DNA from: Orychophragmus violaceus
Taxonomy: Eukaryota; Streptophyta; Magnoliopsida; Brassicales; Brassicaceae
Direction of reading: 5' to 3'
DNA: 64,000 nt
NCBI GenBank assembly: GCA_030180135.1
Contig: CM058230.1
Location: 57,258,580 to 57,322,579 of the forward strand
The notes below the pieces were generated by a model, which worked only from the letters and a program-made list of their open reading frames with translations, did not search any database and had not been told where the DNA came from. Of the stretch, positions 9,887 to 22,169 are shown one piece after another. Made by a program: the position numbers and the translations under genes. Each line of letters opens with the position of its first letter. Position 1 is the stretch's first letter.

Positions 9887-11632
9887 CTAGATTTTGACCA
9901 GCACTAATGAAATGCGGGTTTATGTTTTAAAAAAAAAAATTTTATATTTTAAATTTATATTTTTTAAAATTAAATTTATTAACTCCTCAATATAATATAT
10001 ATTAAGTGAAAAATATGATGATATTGTGCTAAAAGTGAATTTTTTTAAATAAATTTTATTTTTGTTTTGATATTTTTAACTTATACTTTTAGTAGTTGTA
10101 GATTATTGTTACTTTTAGTACATGTTTAGTTTACTTATTGCTTTAAAGTGTAGATATATTTTATTTGATAATTTTTTATTTAAATTAATTCTAACATAGT
10201 GTAACCCGTGATTAATATATAAGTTGTTAGATTCGATATGCAACTTTTCGAATCTAACGCAATCTTATTAATATATAAGTTGTTAGATTCGATATGCAAC
10301 TTTTCGATTTAATTATATATAATTGTTTGTTTTTTAATAATATATTTTTAACGTGTGATTTTGAATTTATAAATAATTTTAATATTTTATAAAATTAGTA
10401 ATATATTAATTGAAATTGACTAATACATATTATTATCACGTATTCCAGTAGACAAATTTTGTTTTTAATAGTATAGATAATTTAAACTGGTTCATCTATT
10501 TTTGACCCATTTAATAATGGTCTAAATATAAAGATTTTATGTTTATTTTATAAATCAAAATGTAACTAATATATAATAACCCGTTCATTTAACATTTTGG
10601 ATTGATTTAAGTTCATTTTAATGTTTTTATAATTAAAATTGGTTAATTCATCTTTTTAACTTGTCTTCCAATTTTCAAAAAAAAAATTGTCTTCCAATGA
10701 ATATAAATCTTTTTAAATAATTTTATAATGAAAAAAATAATCTATATTTCAACATATTTTATAGTAGTGTAATTATTTTGAAAATTTGATAAAACATCCA
10801 TTAAAAACATACATCTTAAAAACATTGACTGAATCAAACTCATCATATATTTCAATAATATATGTATTGAATAATTTTAATATTTTATCAAATTAAGAAT
10901 ATAACAATTGAAATAGTTAATACATGTTTTTAACCCATCTTCTAGTAGTCAAATTTTGTTTTTAATAGTATAGATAATTGAAATCGGTTAATCTATTTTC
11001 AATATTTTTAATGTCTTATAATGGTCTAAATATAAAGATTTTTATGTCAATTTAATAAATTAAAATGTAACTAAAATTTTATTTTAAATTTTACTAATAA
11101 ATTTTAATAATAATTATGCATTTAGAAATTATCCTTCTTAAAAATCAAGAAGTTAATAATCATTGTAAATTTGTTTCTTAATATAAATATATATTAATAT
11201 TTCAATTAGAAAGATATATTAAAAGATATTATGAAAATATATTTCCAATAACATAAGAACTTAGATAATTTTTATATTAGAATATAATTAAAATTATTTT
11301 ATAATAAATATAATAAAAGTTTGAAATCATTAAATATTTTCTTAAGAAAAAAAAAACAAATCTTAAAAAATCAAAATATAAAATATTTTATAATATATAT
11401 ATAACAAAAAATATTAAAATATACTATAAATGCATTTTGTAACAAAATCATTATTTAAAGAATATTTCGTATTGCCCACATATAGTCTAAATTTTTTTAA
11501 TACGAAAATACCCTTAATGAATTTCACGTAATATTCCACGTAAATTCAAATAAAAGCAAGGACACAATCTGTAATATTCCACGTAAATTCAAGGTTATTT
11601 TTAAAAAGAGTCACCTATTTTAATAGTATAGA
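9887..11632 (-). mobile_element. non-autonomous Helitron (1,746 bp)
   Basis: On the minus strand the element begins TCTATACTATTAAAATAGG (from 11632) and ends CTAG at 9887. It is flanked by A on the 5' side and T on the 3' side, the A^T target of Helitrons. Just before the end, the minus strand has a GC-rich stretch (ACCCGCATTTCATTAGTGC...) that could form the terminal hairpin, although imperfectly. The interior is very AT-rich with no Rep/helicase frame, so it would depend on an autonomous relative. Internal copies of TAGTATAGATAA near 10467 and 10967 suggest older Helitron ends or nesting. Confidence 0.7.
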
Positions 11633-11807
11633 TGTGATGTTACTAATGTCACATGCCACTTAGATATGTCGTATAAAAAGAATAATATTTAGTTGCCGAA
11701 TAGTACAATATATATGTCAAACAATATTGTAACACCGGTTCCGTCGGATCCGGTCAACAACTCTTTGACTTCTCAATTCAGAGCCCACAACGTAACACCA
11801 CACCGTC
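11633..11807. other. flank, possible start of an older LTR at about 11726
   Basis: From about 11726 the sequence reads TGTAACACCGG, similar to the start of the solo LTR at 18570 (TGTAACACCCCC). With the intervening insertions removed, this would continue at 18514-18569 and 22170 onward. I infer an older long LTR of the same type hosting element F and the solo LTR. The last five bases (CCGTC, 11803-11807) are F's target duplication. Confidence 0.4.
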
Positions 11808-12634
11808 TGATGTAAGATGGAAGCGTGGGTGATGTAGAACAGGGACTGAAGTCTCTCTCTTCTAGATCGTGGGTGATGATGTGGTGAGATGGATCCAACC
11901 CTTGGGTCTCTAGACTCCTTAGGATGAACGTTGAGATGATTAAATGGAAAGGAAGATGGATTGAATGTCGCCACACAAGAGATGAATGATCTTGTGATAA
12001 GACTGATCTAAGGTCGCTTGATATGACTCGCAAGAAAGCTTAGAATCGAGGTGTTTTCTCTCAAGAAGAAGAACTGCGTTATTTTATTGATACTTGGTTA
12101 AAAGATACACGGCTGCTAAGGATCCTTATAAAGGGGATCGTGCAGCTATTGCCTTCTAGGGCAGAAACCTAATACAACGGCTACTAAAGCACTAAAATAT
12201 CCTATGGTTCGAAATTAAAAGTAATACAGGGAAACTTGACTCACTTAGCGACTAATACAGACTTTGACTCAGACAACTAATATAATGCTTGGACCTGCAA
12301 AATGAACAAACACAATATATGAAATGAAATCATACCTTATTGAGCGTGTGTGGTCGTCCATGGTTGGGCCTAAGTGGGCTGAATTGAGAAGATCATCCTT
12401 GAGTCTTCAATTGTCTTCTGTTGGGCCTCTAGACGCTCCACTTGAATTCTGGCCGGTTTCTCTTGATAGTCTTGAGCTAGGAGACTCTGAATTGACGTGT
12501 TGAAAAGTGCTCTGAGTCTTCTAGTTCCTGATCTTGTTCTTGGAGGATCTCTCATGGTTGTAATGTCTTGAGCAGCAGGTACTTCTTCTAGGTCTTCTTG
12601 TCGTATCTCTATGCTTGAGTCAATGTCCTCATCA
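11808..12634 (-). repeat. 3' LTR of F (827 bp)
   Basis: Contains the last 88 or so sense codons of the polyprotein (12370-12634) as well as the regulatory LTR. The minus-strand LTR start is at 12634. Confidence 0.92.
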
Positions 12635-15600
12635 TTCCCTCCCTCTTGAGAAGATTCTGACCTCAGAATTCCATCATCTGCATTATATGGAAGCAAGTCA
12701 GCAACATTGAACACTGGCGAAATGGTCAACTCACCTGGCAGATCCAGCTTGTAGGCATTGTTGTTGACTCTTTCCAGCACTCGCAATGGTCCAGCTCCTC
12801 TTGGTGCTAGCTTGGATTTCCTCTGATTTGGGAACCTCTCTGTACGCATGTGAATGCTCACCCAATCTCCTGGATTGAAGATGAGCTCCTTTCTCCCTTT
12901 GTCAGCAGCCTTCTTATACTTGGCAGTCATCTCCTCTATGTTGGTCTTCACCTTCTGATGCAGCTTCTTGATCATCTCAGCCTTGGACTCTCCATCCTGA
13001 TTAGTGACATCTAATGGTGGCAAAGGAATAAGATCTAAAGGGGTTTCTGGCTGAAATCCATAGACAATCTCAAAAGGTGACAACTTAGTAGTAGAATGGT
13101 TAGCATGATTATAAGCAAACTCGACATATGAAATACAATCTAACCAATTCCGTAAGTTCTTACCAACCGTGGCTCTTAAGAGAGTAGATAAAGTTCTGTT
13201 TACAACCTCAGTTTGTCCATCAGTTTGTGGATGACAAGTTGTTGAGAAGAGTAGCTTGGTTCCTAGCTTCCTCCAAAGAACTCTCCAGAAATGACTTAGA
13301 AACTTCGTGTCTCGGTCACAAACAATAGTTCTTGGGATCCCATGCAAGTGTACTACTTCTTTAAAGAATAACTCAGCAGTTTGAGTGGCATCATTTGTCT
13401 TGGCACAAGGAATGAAATGTGCCATCTTGGAGAACCTGTCCACTACAACAAAAATAGAATCCTTTCCTCGGATTTTGGGTAAGCCTAAAACAAAATCCAT
13501 TGATATATCAACCCAAGGCATACTTGGAATAGGAAGTGGCATATATAAACCATGTGGATGTGACCTGGATTTGGCTTTGAGACAAGTTACACACTTGGAA
13601 CAGAAACGTTCCACATCCTTCTTAAGGTGAGGCCAAAAGAAGTGTTCTACCAAAACGCTCAGAGTCTTATCCACTCCAAAATGTCCCATGAGTCCACCAC
13701 CATGTGCTTCCTTGATCAACAAGTCTCGCATAGAACCCTGTGGAACACACAAACGTTTTTCCCTAAACAAATAGCTATTATGTAAGTAGAAGGAACCTGT
13801 TGGGGCAATGGTACAATCTTGATAGAATGAACCGAAGTCTGGATCATCCTTATATGCATCTTTGAGGTGCTCAAACCCTAGGACCTTAGCCTCCAAAGTC
13901 GTGATCAGCATGTGTCGTCTTGATAGTGCGTCAGCCACAACATTCTCCTTGCCTTTCTTGTACTTTATTACATATGGGAATGCTTCTACAAACTCCATCC
14001 ACTTAGCATGTCTTCTCTTCAGTGTTGTTTGTCCTCTAAGGTGCTTCAAAGGCTCATGATCAGTATGTATGACAAACTCCTTGGACAGAAGATAGTGCTG
14101 CCATGTTTCCAACGACCTCACTAGCGCATAGAGCTCCTTGTCGTAAGTTGGGTAGTTCAAGCTGGCTCCACTTAGTTTCTCACTGAAGTAGGCTACTGGG
14201 CATCCTCCTTGAGTTAGCACAGCTCCAATACCTAAGCCTGAAGCATCACATTCAATCTCAAAGGTTTTGTTAAAATCAGGTAATACCAAAACCGGTGCAT
14301 GCGTCAGACGATCTTTGAGTCTGTTGAACGCGTCTTCTTGGGCTGATCCCCACTGAAATGCCACGTCCTTCTTGATCACAGCAGTAAGAGGGGCGGCTAA
14401 AGTACTGAAATCTTTGACAAAACGCCTATAGAAGCTTGCCAACCCGTGGAAACTCCTGACTTGTCCTATGTTGTTTGGTCTCGGCCATTCTTGGATGGCT
14501 TTGATCTTTTCTTGATCAACTTGTAATCCTTTGGAACTGACAACAAAACCTAGGAAAACCACTTCATCAGTACAAAATGAGCACTTCTTAAGATTCCCAT
14601 ATAGGCATTCTTTTCGAAGTGTGTCAAGGACTAACTCAAGATGTTTCTGGTGATCCTCAAACGATTTGCTATAAACCAATATATCATCAAAATAAACTAC
14701 TACAAATTTACTAATGTAAGCTCTTAGAACCTGGTTCATTAGCCTCATGAAGGTGCTGGGTGCATTGGTTAGGCCAAATGGCATGACTAACCACTCATAG
14801 AGCCCTTGCTTAGTCTTGAAAGCAGTCTTTCATTCGTCACCTTCTTTCATTCTTACTTGATGGTATCCACTCCTAAGATCAATCTTAGAAAACACATTAG
14901 ATCCAGATAGCTCATCAAGCATATCATCTAACCTTGGAATTGGATGTCGATATTTTATGGTGATGTTGTTGATTGCTCTGCAGTCTACACACATCCTACA
15001 AGTTCCATCTTTCTTGGGCACTAAGAGAACTGGTACAGCACACGGACTCAAGCTTTCTCTAATGTAACCTTTCTCCATTAAGTCTTGAATCTGCTTCTCC
15101 AACTCCTTAGTTTATGTTGGGTTCATACGGTAAGCTGGACGATTGGGTAATGGTACACCGGGAACTAGATCAATCTGATGCTCTATTCCTCTGATAGGTG
15201 GTAATCCAGCTGGTATCTCTTCAGGGAACACATCTTTGTACCTGTCAAGCAATGATACAATCTCTGGTACAAGTACATTGTCCTGTGAACCTGTAATCAA
15301 CACATCTCTAAACACCATTAGTAGCACCGTTTCTTTACGTTCTAAAGCCTTATAGACAGTACTAGGAGTGATGTATAGGTTAGTTTTACTTACCTTGGCC
15401 TCGGCAGCAAATTTGGATTGCATCTCATGTACCTCTTGAGGCGATAAGGGAGCAAGCTGGAATTTGCGCTTGTCATGTGTAAAGGAATGAGTGTTGGTGC
15501 GTCTATTGTGTATGACCTCTCTATCAAATTGCCATGGTCTGCCTAGAAGCATATGACCTACTTGCATTGGGACAACGTCGCACAAAACTTCATCCTCATA

Positions 15601-17010
15601 CTTCCCTATCTTGAACTGAATCAGGACTTGCTCGTGTATCCTGATTTCTGTGCTTGAATCTAACCATCTCAGGCGGTATGGCCTCGGATGTTGGGTTGTC
15701 TTCAAACCTAGCTTTTCCACCATAATCTTGCTAGCAGCATTAGTACAAGATCCACCATCAATTATAAGACTACATACCTTGTTCTGAACTGAACATCGAG
15801 TGAAAAACAAGTTTTCTCGTTGGATGGTGTCTGGATCACTCAAGGCGCTCAACGCCCTGCATACTACTAACATCTCTCCTGTCTCGGGAAATGCTACCTC
15901 TTCTTCTTAATCCGCAGCTTCAAGGTGTTCCTCTTCATCTTGAGACTCATATCCTCCATCAGGTGTTAAAATCATAACTCGCTGATTTGGACAATCTCGT
16001 GCATAGTGACCTTTGCCCTGACACTTGAAACAAGTTATGTCTCGAGCTCTTGTATTAGAAGTTGAAGACTTACCTGAGTCAGGTCGGTTGTTCCTTGGCG
16101 CTTCATAAGCTGGCCTTTTATCTTGGGAACCTGAGGCAACAGTCTTGCCCTTGTCAGCATTCTTAGCTTGCGGTGCACTCCATTGATTCCTAGCCGGAGG
16201 TGCGTTCCATGAGTTAGGTCTTGAGCGACTCGCTGCCGTTGTCTTCCTCTTGATTCCTTGTTCAGCCTGTACGGCTGCATGCAACAAATCATTAAGGTCA
16301 TGACAAGGTTGACGTTCTACCTTTCTGGCGATCCGGTCATTGAGTCCATCAATGAAATGGCCCATGAGAACTTCTTCACTCTCGTCCAACGCCATCAGGT
16401 TCTTGAGTTGCTCAAACTCTTCGTAGTATTCCTCAATGCTCTTGTTCTTCTGTGACAACTGTCTGAACTGCTTTTGCATCTCTCTGTGGTAGTGTGGTGG
16501 CACAAATCGCCTCCTGAAGTTGTACTTCATGGCTGTCCAGGTTGTGATTCGCTCAAAGTTATTCCGCCTACGGTCTTGGACTTCTCTGTCTCACCAAGTT
16601 AAAGCATGGTCCGTGAGTTGAGCCGAAGCTAGAGTTATCTTCTTCTGGTCATTGTACTCGTAGTAATCGAAGATGTACTCCATGCGCCTCTCCCAATCCA
16701 GATATGCTTCCGGATTAACCCTACCTGCAAAAGTTGGCACAATTAGTTTCAAATCTTTTGCAAAGTTACTGTTTACCTCTTGTTGAGGTTGGCGATCACG
16801 GCGGTGGTGTTGATGATCTCGGTTTCTCCCTCCTGCTCCTGCATTCATAGTATGCTCACTCTCCTCATCATCCGACTGCTCGTCATTCCTTGGAAGTTCT
16901 AGTCGTCCAACCCTTTGATCAATCCGTCCGATCTGAGCTGACAAATCGTTCCTCAAGGCTTGGAGCGCTTCTAGCAGAGTTGCATTAGGGTCGGCTTGGT
17001 CTCCTGCCAT
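12370..17010 (-). pseudogene. CRM Gag-Pol polyprotein of F, four in-frame stops
   Basis: One uninterrupted register from the likely start (MAGDQADPN..., ATG at 17010) to the stop at 12370, broken only by four stop codons near 16589, 15905, 15110 and 14828. There is no frameshift. In order: N-terminal coil (ALRNDLSAQIGRIDQRVGRLE), capsid domain, CCHC knuckle (CFKCQGKGHYARDC, about 16035), protease (LIIDGGSCTN, about 15760), RT (VVYFDDILVYS, about 14690), RNase H (ECDASGLGIGAVL), integrase zinc finger (HGGGLMGHFGVDKT...), integrase core (WVDISMDFVLGLPK, then HPQTDGQTEVVNRTL) and a C-terminal CR-type motif (PPRTRSGTRRLRALFNTS) inside the LTR. Two stops replace tryptophan codons (TGG to TGA). Not functional as it stands. 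Confidence 0.9.
12635..12651 (-). other. polypurine tract of F
   Basis: Minus strand CTCAAGAGGGAGGGAA immediately before the 3' LTR start, the primer for plus-strand DNA synthesis. Confidence 0.85.
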
Positions 17011-17262
17011 TGGTTTCCTGTTCCTACACACACTTGAGCAAGCGATCAAGGGACTAGGGAACAAAAGGCACAAAATAAGAATGAAGATCCTAAGCAAACC
17101 TATGTTAACTTGTGATACAAGCTTTGCGTCAAGAACTAACACAAGGAAAAGCTTGGTTGCAAATAAGAATCACGCTTGGTTTGACAAAAGAAGTTTTGGG
17201 AAAGTTGAAAACCGATTTAAGAAGATGTAGGAGATCTTTAGGAAATTTGAAAAGATTTAGAA

Positions 17263-17293
<31 letters not shown>

Positions 17294-17671
17294 GAAAACG
17301 AGATTTAACCAAAAATTAGAAACAAGAATATCTTTTTAAAGATCTAAATATTTCGAAATCCTTCTTTTTTTTTTTTTTGAAAGTTGAAAACGAGTTGCAG
17401 CAAAAACTTTGATTCTAAAACCCTAAGATTGACAACAGCTTTCGCTTAATGGCTCAAGCACAAATAAGCGATTTCTAAATCGATACAAGGGATTTGATCA
17501 ACAAAGGAACTAGGTGAAACAAGATACTTTTTATGGTTTTTCGATTTGGAATGCAAACAAAAGGAAAACAAACTAAATTTTTTTTTTTGAATGTAGAAAT
17601 CGAAAACTATAAACTAGATGCAAGGAAACCGAAAGGAAAATGAATACATACACCTGATCTAGGAACCTTTC
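17011..17671 (-). other. F leader
   Basis: No gene. Contains A-rich runs on the minus strand: T tracts on the plus strand at 17267-17292 (about 26), 17366-17379 and 17579-17588. Confidence 0.7.
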
Positions 17672-17684
17672 GGTTCTGATACCA
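17672..17684 (-). other. primer binding site of F
   Basis: Minus strand TGGTATCAGAACC, complementary to the 3' end of a methionine tRNA apart from one change, two bases from the LTR. Confidence 0.85.
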
Positions 17685-17686
17685 GA

Positions 17687-18513
17687 TGATGCAAGATGGA
17701 AGCGTGGGTGATGTAGAACAGGGACTGAAGTCTCTCTCTTCTAGATCGTGGGTGATGATGTGGTGAGATGGATCCAACCCTCGGGTCTCTAGACTTCTTA
17801 GGATGAACGTTGAGATGATTAAATGGAAAGGAATATGGATTGAATGTCGCCACACAAGAGATGAATGATCTTGTGATAAGACTGATCTAAGGTCGCTTGA
17901 TATGACTCGCAAGAAAGCTTAGAATCGAGGTGTTTTCTCTCAAGAAGAAGAATTGCGTTATTTTATTGATACTTGGTTAAAAGATACACGACTACTAAGG
18001 ATCCTTATAAAGGGGATCGTGCAGCTGTTGCCTTCTAGGGCAGAAACCTAATACAACGGCTACTAAAGTACTAAAATATCCTATGGTTCGAAATTAAAAG
18101 TAATACAGGGAAACTTGACTCACTTAGCGACTAATACAGACTTTGACTCAGACAACTAATATAATGCTTGGACCTGCAAAATGAACAAACACAATATATG
18201 AAATGAAATCATACCTTATTGAGCGTGTGTGGTCGTCCATGGTTGGGCCTAAGTGGGCTGAACTGAGAAGATCATCCTTGAGTCTTCAATTGTCTTATGT
18301 TGGGCCTCTAGACGCTCCACTTGAATTCTGGCCGGTTTCTCTTGATAGTCTTGAGCTAGGAGACTTTGAATTGACGTGTTGAACAGTGCTCTGAGTCTTC
18401 TAGTTCCTGATCTTGTCCTTGGAGGATCTCTCATGGTTGTAATGTCTTGAGCAGCAGGTACTTCTTCTAGGTCTTCTTGTCGTATCTCTATGCTTGAGTC
18501 AATGTCCTCATCA
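17687..18513 (-). repeat. 5' LTR of F (827 bp)
   Basis: Partner of 11808-12634. It also carries the 3' end of the coding frame (18249-18513), as expected when the LTR includes the polyprotein tail. Confidence 0.92.
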
Positions 18514-18569
18514 CCGTCTGTCTATCCCCACAACTCTCCGGGATTACCTGCAAAACAAACAACGAAGGA

Positions 18570-21500
18570 TGTAACACCCCCTTCCCATTTTCCGCTGACC
18601 GACGAGCTGACCGGACAACAATCAAACAAGAACAAGACCAATCGAACCCGAGCAGTCATACGAGAAGAGCTTGTCACAATACGAAAGCCAGAGACAGTCT
18701 GGTTTGAGACAAAGGCTCGAACCAAACCACCTTTGAATCCATTTACCTCGTTTCCAATATACGAGGCTTTTCAACCCGTACCGCTTCCACGAGTTGTGTT
18801 CGGTTCGGACTAAACCGTATATCAGGGAATTATTCCGTTTTTATTACTTTAAAATCATAAACTTTATTCATAACAATATACGGTCTAATACAAATCATTT
18901 AGCGGGATCCCAACAAAATCCGAAACCGAAAATAAGTCAAAATGCGTAACAACCGATACCCAATGCCAACCTGAGACTACTCCGAGTGTCCTACACGTCT
19001 GCCGAGCTATGCCAAACCTGAAAAACACAAAAAGAGTCTAATGTGCAATCTAAGATTACCCAGTGAGACGGCTCCCAACTAAAGGCTGCTAACAATCTAA
19101 TAATCCCGCCCAAACTCAAAATAACAATCAAGTACAATAGCTGATCACGTAATACCAAGACGTGATGAGCCCCACAACACACAAGCATTTAAATAACAAC
19201 ACATAACATCAACGAAGGAAAACGAGAACACTGCAGCACATGCCCTCGATTAGACTCGGTCTACACTAAACGCATCTCTAACGCAATCTCCACACCAGGG
19301 TCCCCAAACGCGAACTCGGCAACTTCCACGGGAACACTTAGCTACCCCACGGTAACTAAAACCTCCCACGAATCCTAGACGAAAACACGAAATCCTACGA
19401 CTAGGACACCGTTCTCTGTCTATCGATACGCGGTGACTCGGGTTACCCCTAGATAACCAAAGCTTCCATGCAGTCCGGCCCTAGGACGCGAACCCGTATT
19501 CTCCGGACCACACACCTACCGGCGTCACTAAGTTGGTTAACACCATAACCAGAATCACCACCCGAAGGTCCGTGTCCGATCAGGTAACTACCCGAGGATC
19601 CAATCGGGTCGGAAGTACCGGAACACCATCTCTAGACTTGCGTGATCTAATGCACCCTATAAAGTCTTAATAACAGTAATGTAAACAAGCAGACTCACTG
19701 GGACTCTATCACGCAATACCAACAAGGTCAAATAGAACTACTAGCTCAATCCCCAGTCTATCCCGCAAGTCCTATCTCCAATCTCCACATCACCCGACCT
19801 TACTCAGACTTACCTGGTCCCGCACCAGAGTAAGTCTCTACCAGTACAGTCTAGTCGGCCCAACACCGAAGTAGATACACAATCACACATTCAACAGTCT
19901 ACTCGGCCCAACACCGAAGTAGATACACAATCACACAATCAACAATCACAACACCACACAAACAATTATTTAGGTATATTAATCTTTTAATATGTCCTTA
20001 ACCTTTACTCATTCAATCCGCTACCTTGGGATTAGTGGATTAGTAATCCCGTAGACGGCCCATCAATCACACTACTTCTTTTAATTATCCCTTCCTAAGT
20101 ATATTCAATAAGTCCTCGATCTGTCGGTTTAGAGTTAGTAAGATTACTAACTCCCCGACATCTCATTATTCATTAACTTCCATTCATTACCTTTAACCCG
20201 ACTAATTAACCCACCCCATTATTATATTCTAAGTGTGTTATGTCTTTTAATCGTATTTTAATCAACTCATAATTTCCCATATATAGATTCCTTTAGATAC
20301 ATTCTTAAATACTTATATATGCATATATGTCCTAGCATGTCGTTCTATATGTATGCATCACCCAATCAAGTAATCAACGAATTATCAATCACTTAATGCA
20401 ACACCCAATCAAGCAATCAACGAAATATCAATGTTTACGGATATAAGCTAACTAGCATGTATCCCTTAACTTAACCATTTCATTAATTAACCGAGTTATT
20501 AATCAATCTAGTTGTTATAACCAATTCAATCAATCGGGTATGCAACCTAAACTACGGTTTATCAATTCCGGATCTATATGATTCTAACTAAATGCAACAC
20601 ATAATTTAGCCTACTCATAATGTTTTTATGACGACGAACGGACGGATTGACGAACTAGCGGAACAACAAGACCCGACATGAACCCGACGCTAACCCGAAC
20701 CTTTCCCGAATTGTTGCTTTGACCCGCACTTGACCGTACCGTTGATCTTAGAGATTCTGATCGAGCCTTCGGACCATCCTCATCTTCTCTCTCCTCTTTC
20801 CCTCCTTTTCTCTCTCCTTCTTTTCTCTAGCTTCTTCCTCTCTCTCTTCTTCTTCTTTATGCTTCATCTTCTCTCTTTCTCTTCTTCTTCAAACTTCTTC
20901 TCCTCTCTCTCTCTTCACGCTTCTTCTTCTCTCTCTCTTCTTCTTTTTCACGCCTCTCTCTCTCTTCTTCTTCTTCTTCTTCTTCTTCTTCTTCTTCTTC
21001 TTCTTCTTCTTCTTCTTCTTCTTCTTCTTCTTCTTCTTCTTCTTCTTCTTCTTCTTCTTCTTCTTCTTCTTCTTCTTCTTCTTCTCCTCCTCCTCCTCCT
21101 CCTTCTCTTCCTCCGGCTTCTTCTTCTTCTCCTCTTCCTCCAGTCTTCTTCTTCTTCTCCTCCTCCACACTTCTTCTTCTTCTTCTCCCACGTTCTTCTC
21201 TCTTCCTCTTCTTCTCTCTTTCTTTCTTTCTTGTTTTTCTTGTTGGTATGTGTAAAATGTGTGACCCCAAGCTTCTTTATATAGCAACTTGAGATCCTTC
21301 TCCTCTTGACACATTTCTCTTCTTTCCCCTGAATGCTGCCACACCGTTACTCATGTCTCTCCTTTCTCCTACTGCTGCCACACCATCAGCCAAGATTTGG
21401 TGAGCAAGTCTCTTTTTTTTTTTTTTTCAATACTAAACAATAATGAACCAAATATATTTATTTTTTGAACCCAAATGAGAAGAGGTGGCGCCATGGGGAT

Positions 21501-22169
21501 GTTACACTTGTCAATGAGAAGTGTTTTATGACCAACTAGATTGCCCTAAACATTCCGAAGAAGTTCATATTCCCGGTTCCTTCTGATGCTTTGTTTTACC
21601 GGTTTTGTGTTTAATATTTTTAAAACTCCTTAGCTGCTTCCATAAATCCATAAAGCCACATATTCAGATTCTAGACGCTCTTAGATGAATTAAAAAAATT
21701 TAAATCACCTAAAACGGACACCCGTAGCTCCGGATATGGATTTTACAAGTTTTCTCGGTTTTGTCGGTTTCCATTCCCGACAGCCCGTTAAAATCTTTAA
21801 AACCCCGTAGACTCTAAAATAAATCCTCCAAGCTTCGTTTTAAAATACCATACTCTTTTAGAAGAATTTAGAAATTCGTTTCACCTCAATCGGACATCCG
21901 TAGCTCCCGTTATGAAGTTTATGAGTTTTGTCGGTTCTATCAGTTTCCTTTCCCGATAGTCCGAAAAACTCATCTACGGTCCGTTTTCACCATTCTTGGT
22001 CTTCTAAATGTTTTATTTACTTAAAAAGAATAACATTTGGCCCGTCTTAGCTTTCGGCTCACATTTTGGTAAAATTACCAAAATACCCCTCATCTTCCAA
22101 AAATTACGAAAATGCCCCTGTTGACTTTCCGATTGCCCGTTGACCAATTTTGTGAGACAGGGTATTACA
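18570..22169 (+). mobile_element. solo LTR, 3.6 kb, Ty3/gypsy (Tekay-like length)
   Basis: Begins TGTAACACCCCC and ends GGGTATTACA, with the 5-bp duplication AAGGA on both sides (18565-18569 and 22170-22174). Nothing internal to a retrotransposon is attached, so it is the product of LTR-LTR recombination. It contains no gene. Orientation is taken from the usual TGTAAYACCC start and is tentative because both ends are similar. Chromovirus LTRs of the Tekay type are commonly this long. An internal GGGGATGTTACA at 21494-21506 mimics an LTR end but lacks a matching duplication. Confidence 0.82.
20760..21240. repeat. polypyrimidine tract with (TTC)n microsatellite
   Basis: Nearly 480 bp of C and T on the plus strand, with an uninterrupted TTC/CTT run from about 20966 to 21083 followed by TCC repeats. 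Open frames on both strands here (poly-Leu plus, poly-Glu or poly-Lys minus) are by-products of the repeat. A tract this long can form triplex DNA in vitro, and it may vary in length. Confidence 0.95.

Larger units (their letters stand above)
11808..18513 (-). mobile_element. CRM-clade Ty3/gypsy element F, complete
   Basis: Both LTRs are exactly 827 bp (11808-12634 and 17687-18513) with TGATG...CATCA inverted ends. The 5-bp duplication CCGTC flanks the element (11803-11807 and 18514-18518). A tRNA-Met-like primer site is at 17672-17684 and a polypurine tract is next to the left LTR. The gene order gag-PR-RT-RH-IN, the terminal TGATG, and a polyprotein that ends inside the 3' LTR with a TRSGTRRLR-type CR motif place it in the CRM lineage. 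I count about 14 LTR differences by eye (about 1.7%), so it is moderately young. Confidence 0.92.

Noticed and set aside
17672..17684. tRNA genes at the methionine- or aspartate-like sites
   Set aside because: Only the 12-18 bases complementary to tRNA 3' ends are present; these are primer sites.
18249..18513. A separate truncated CRM element next to F's right LTR
   Set aside because: The coding stretch lies inside the 827-bp LTR itself, bounded by CATCA and the CCGTC duplication.
20730..21344. Long open frames rich in Leu, Glu or Lys
   Set aside because: They translate the CTT/TCC microsatellite in different frames inside a solo LTR. No start context or family.
18570..21506. LTR ending at the internal GGGGATGTTACA
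   Set aside because: No matching 5-bp duplication, whereas AAGGA fits exactly when the end is placed at 22169.
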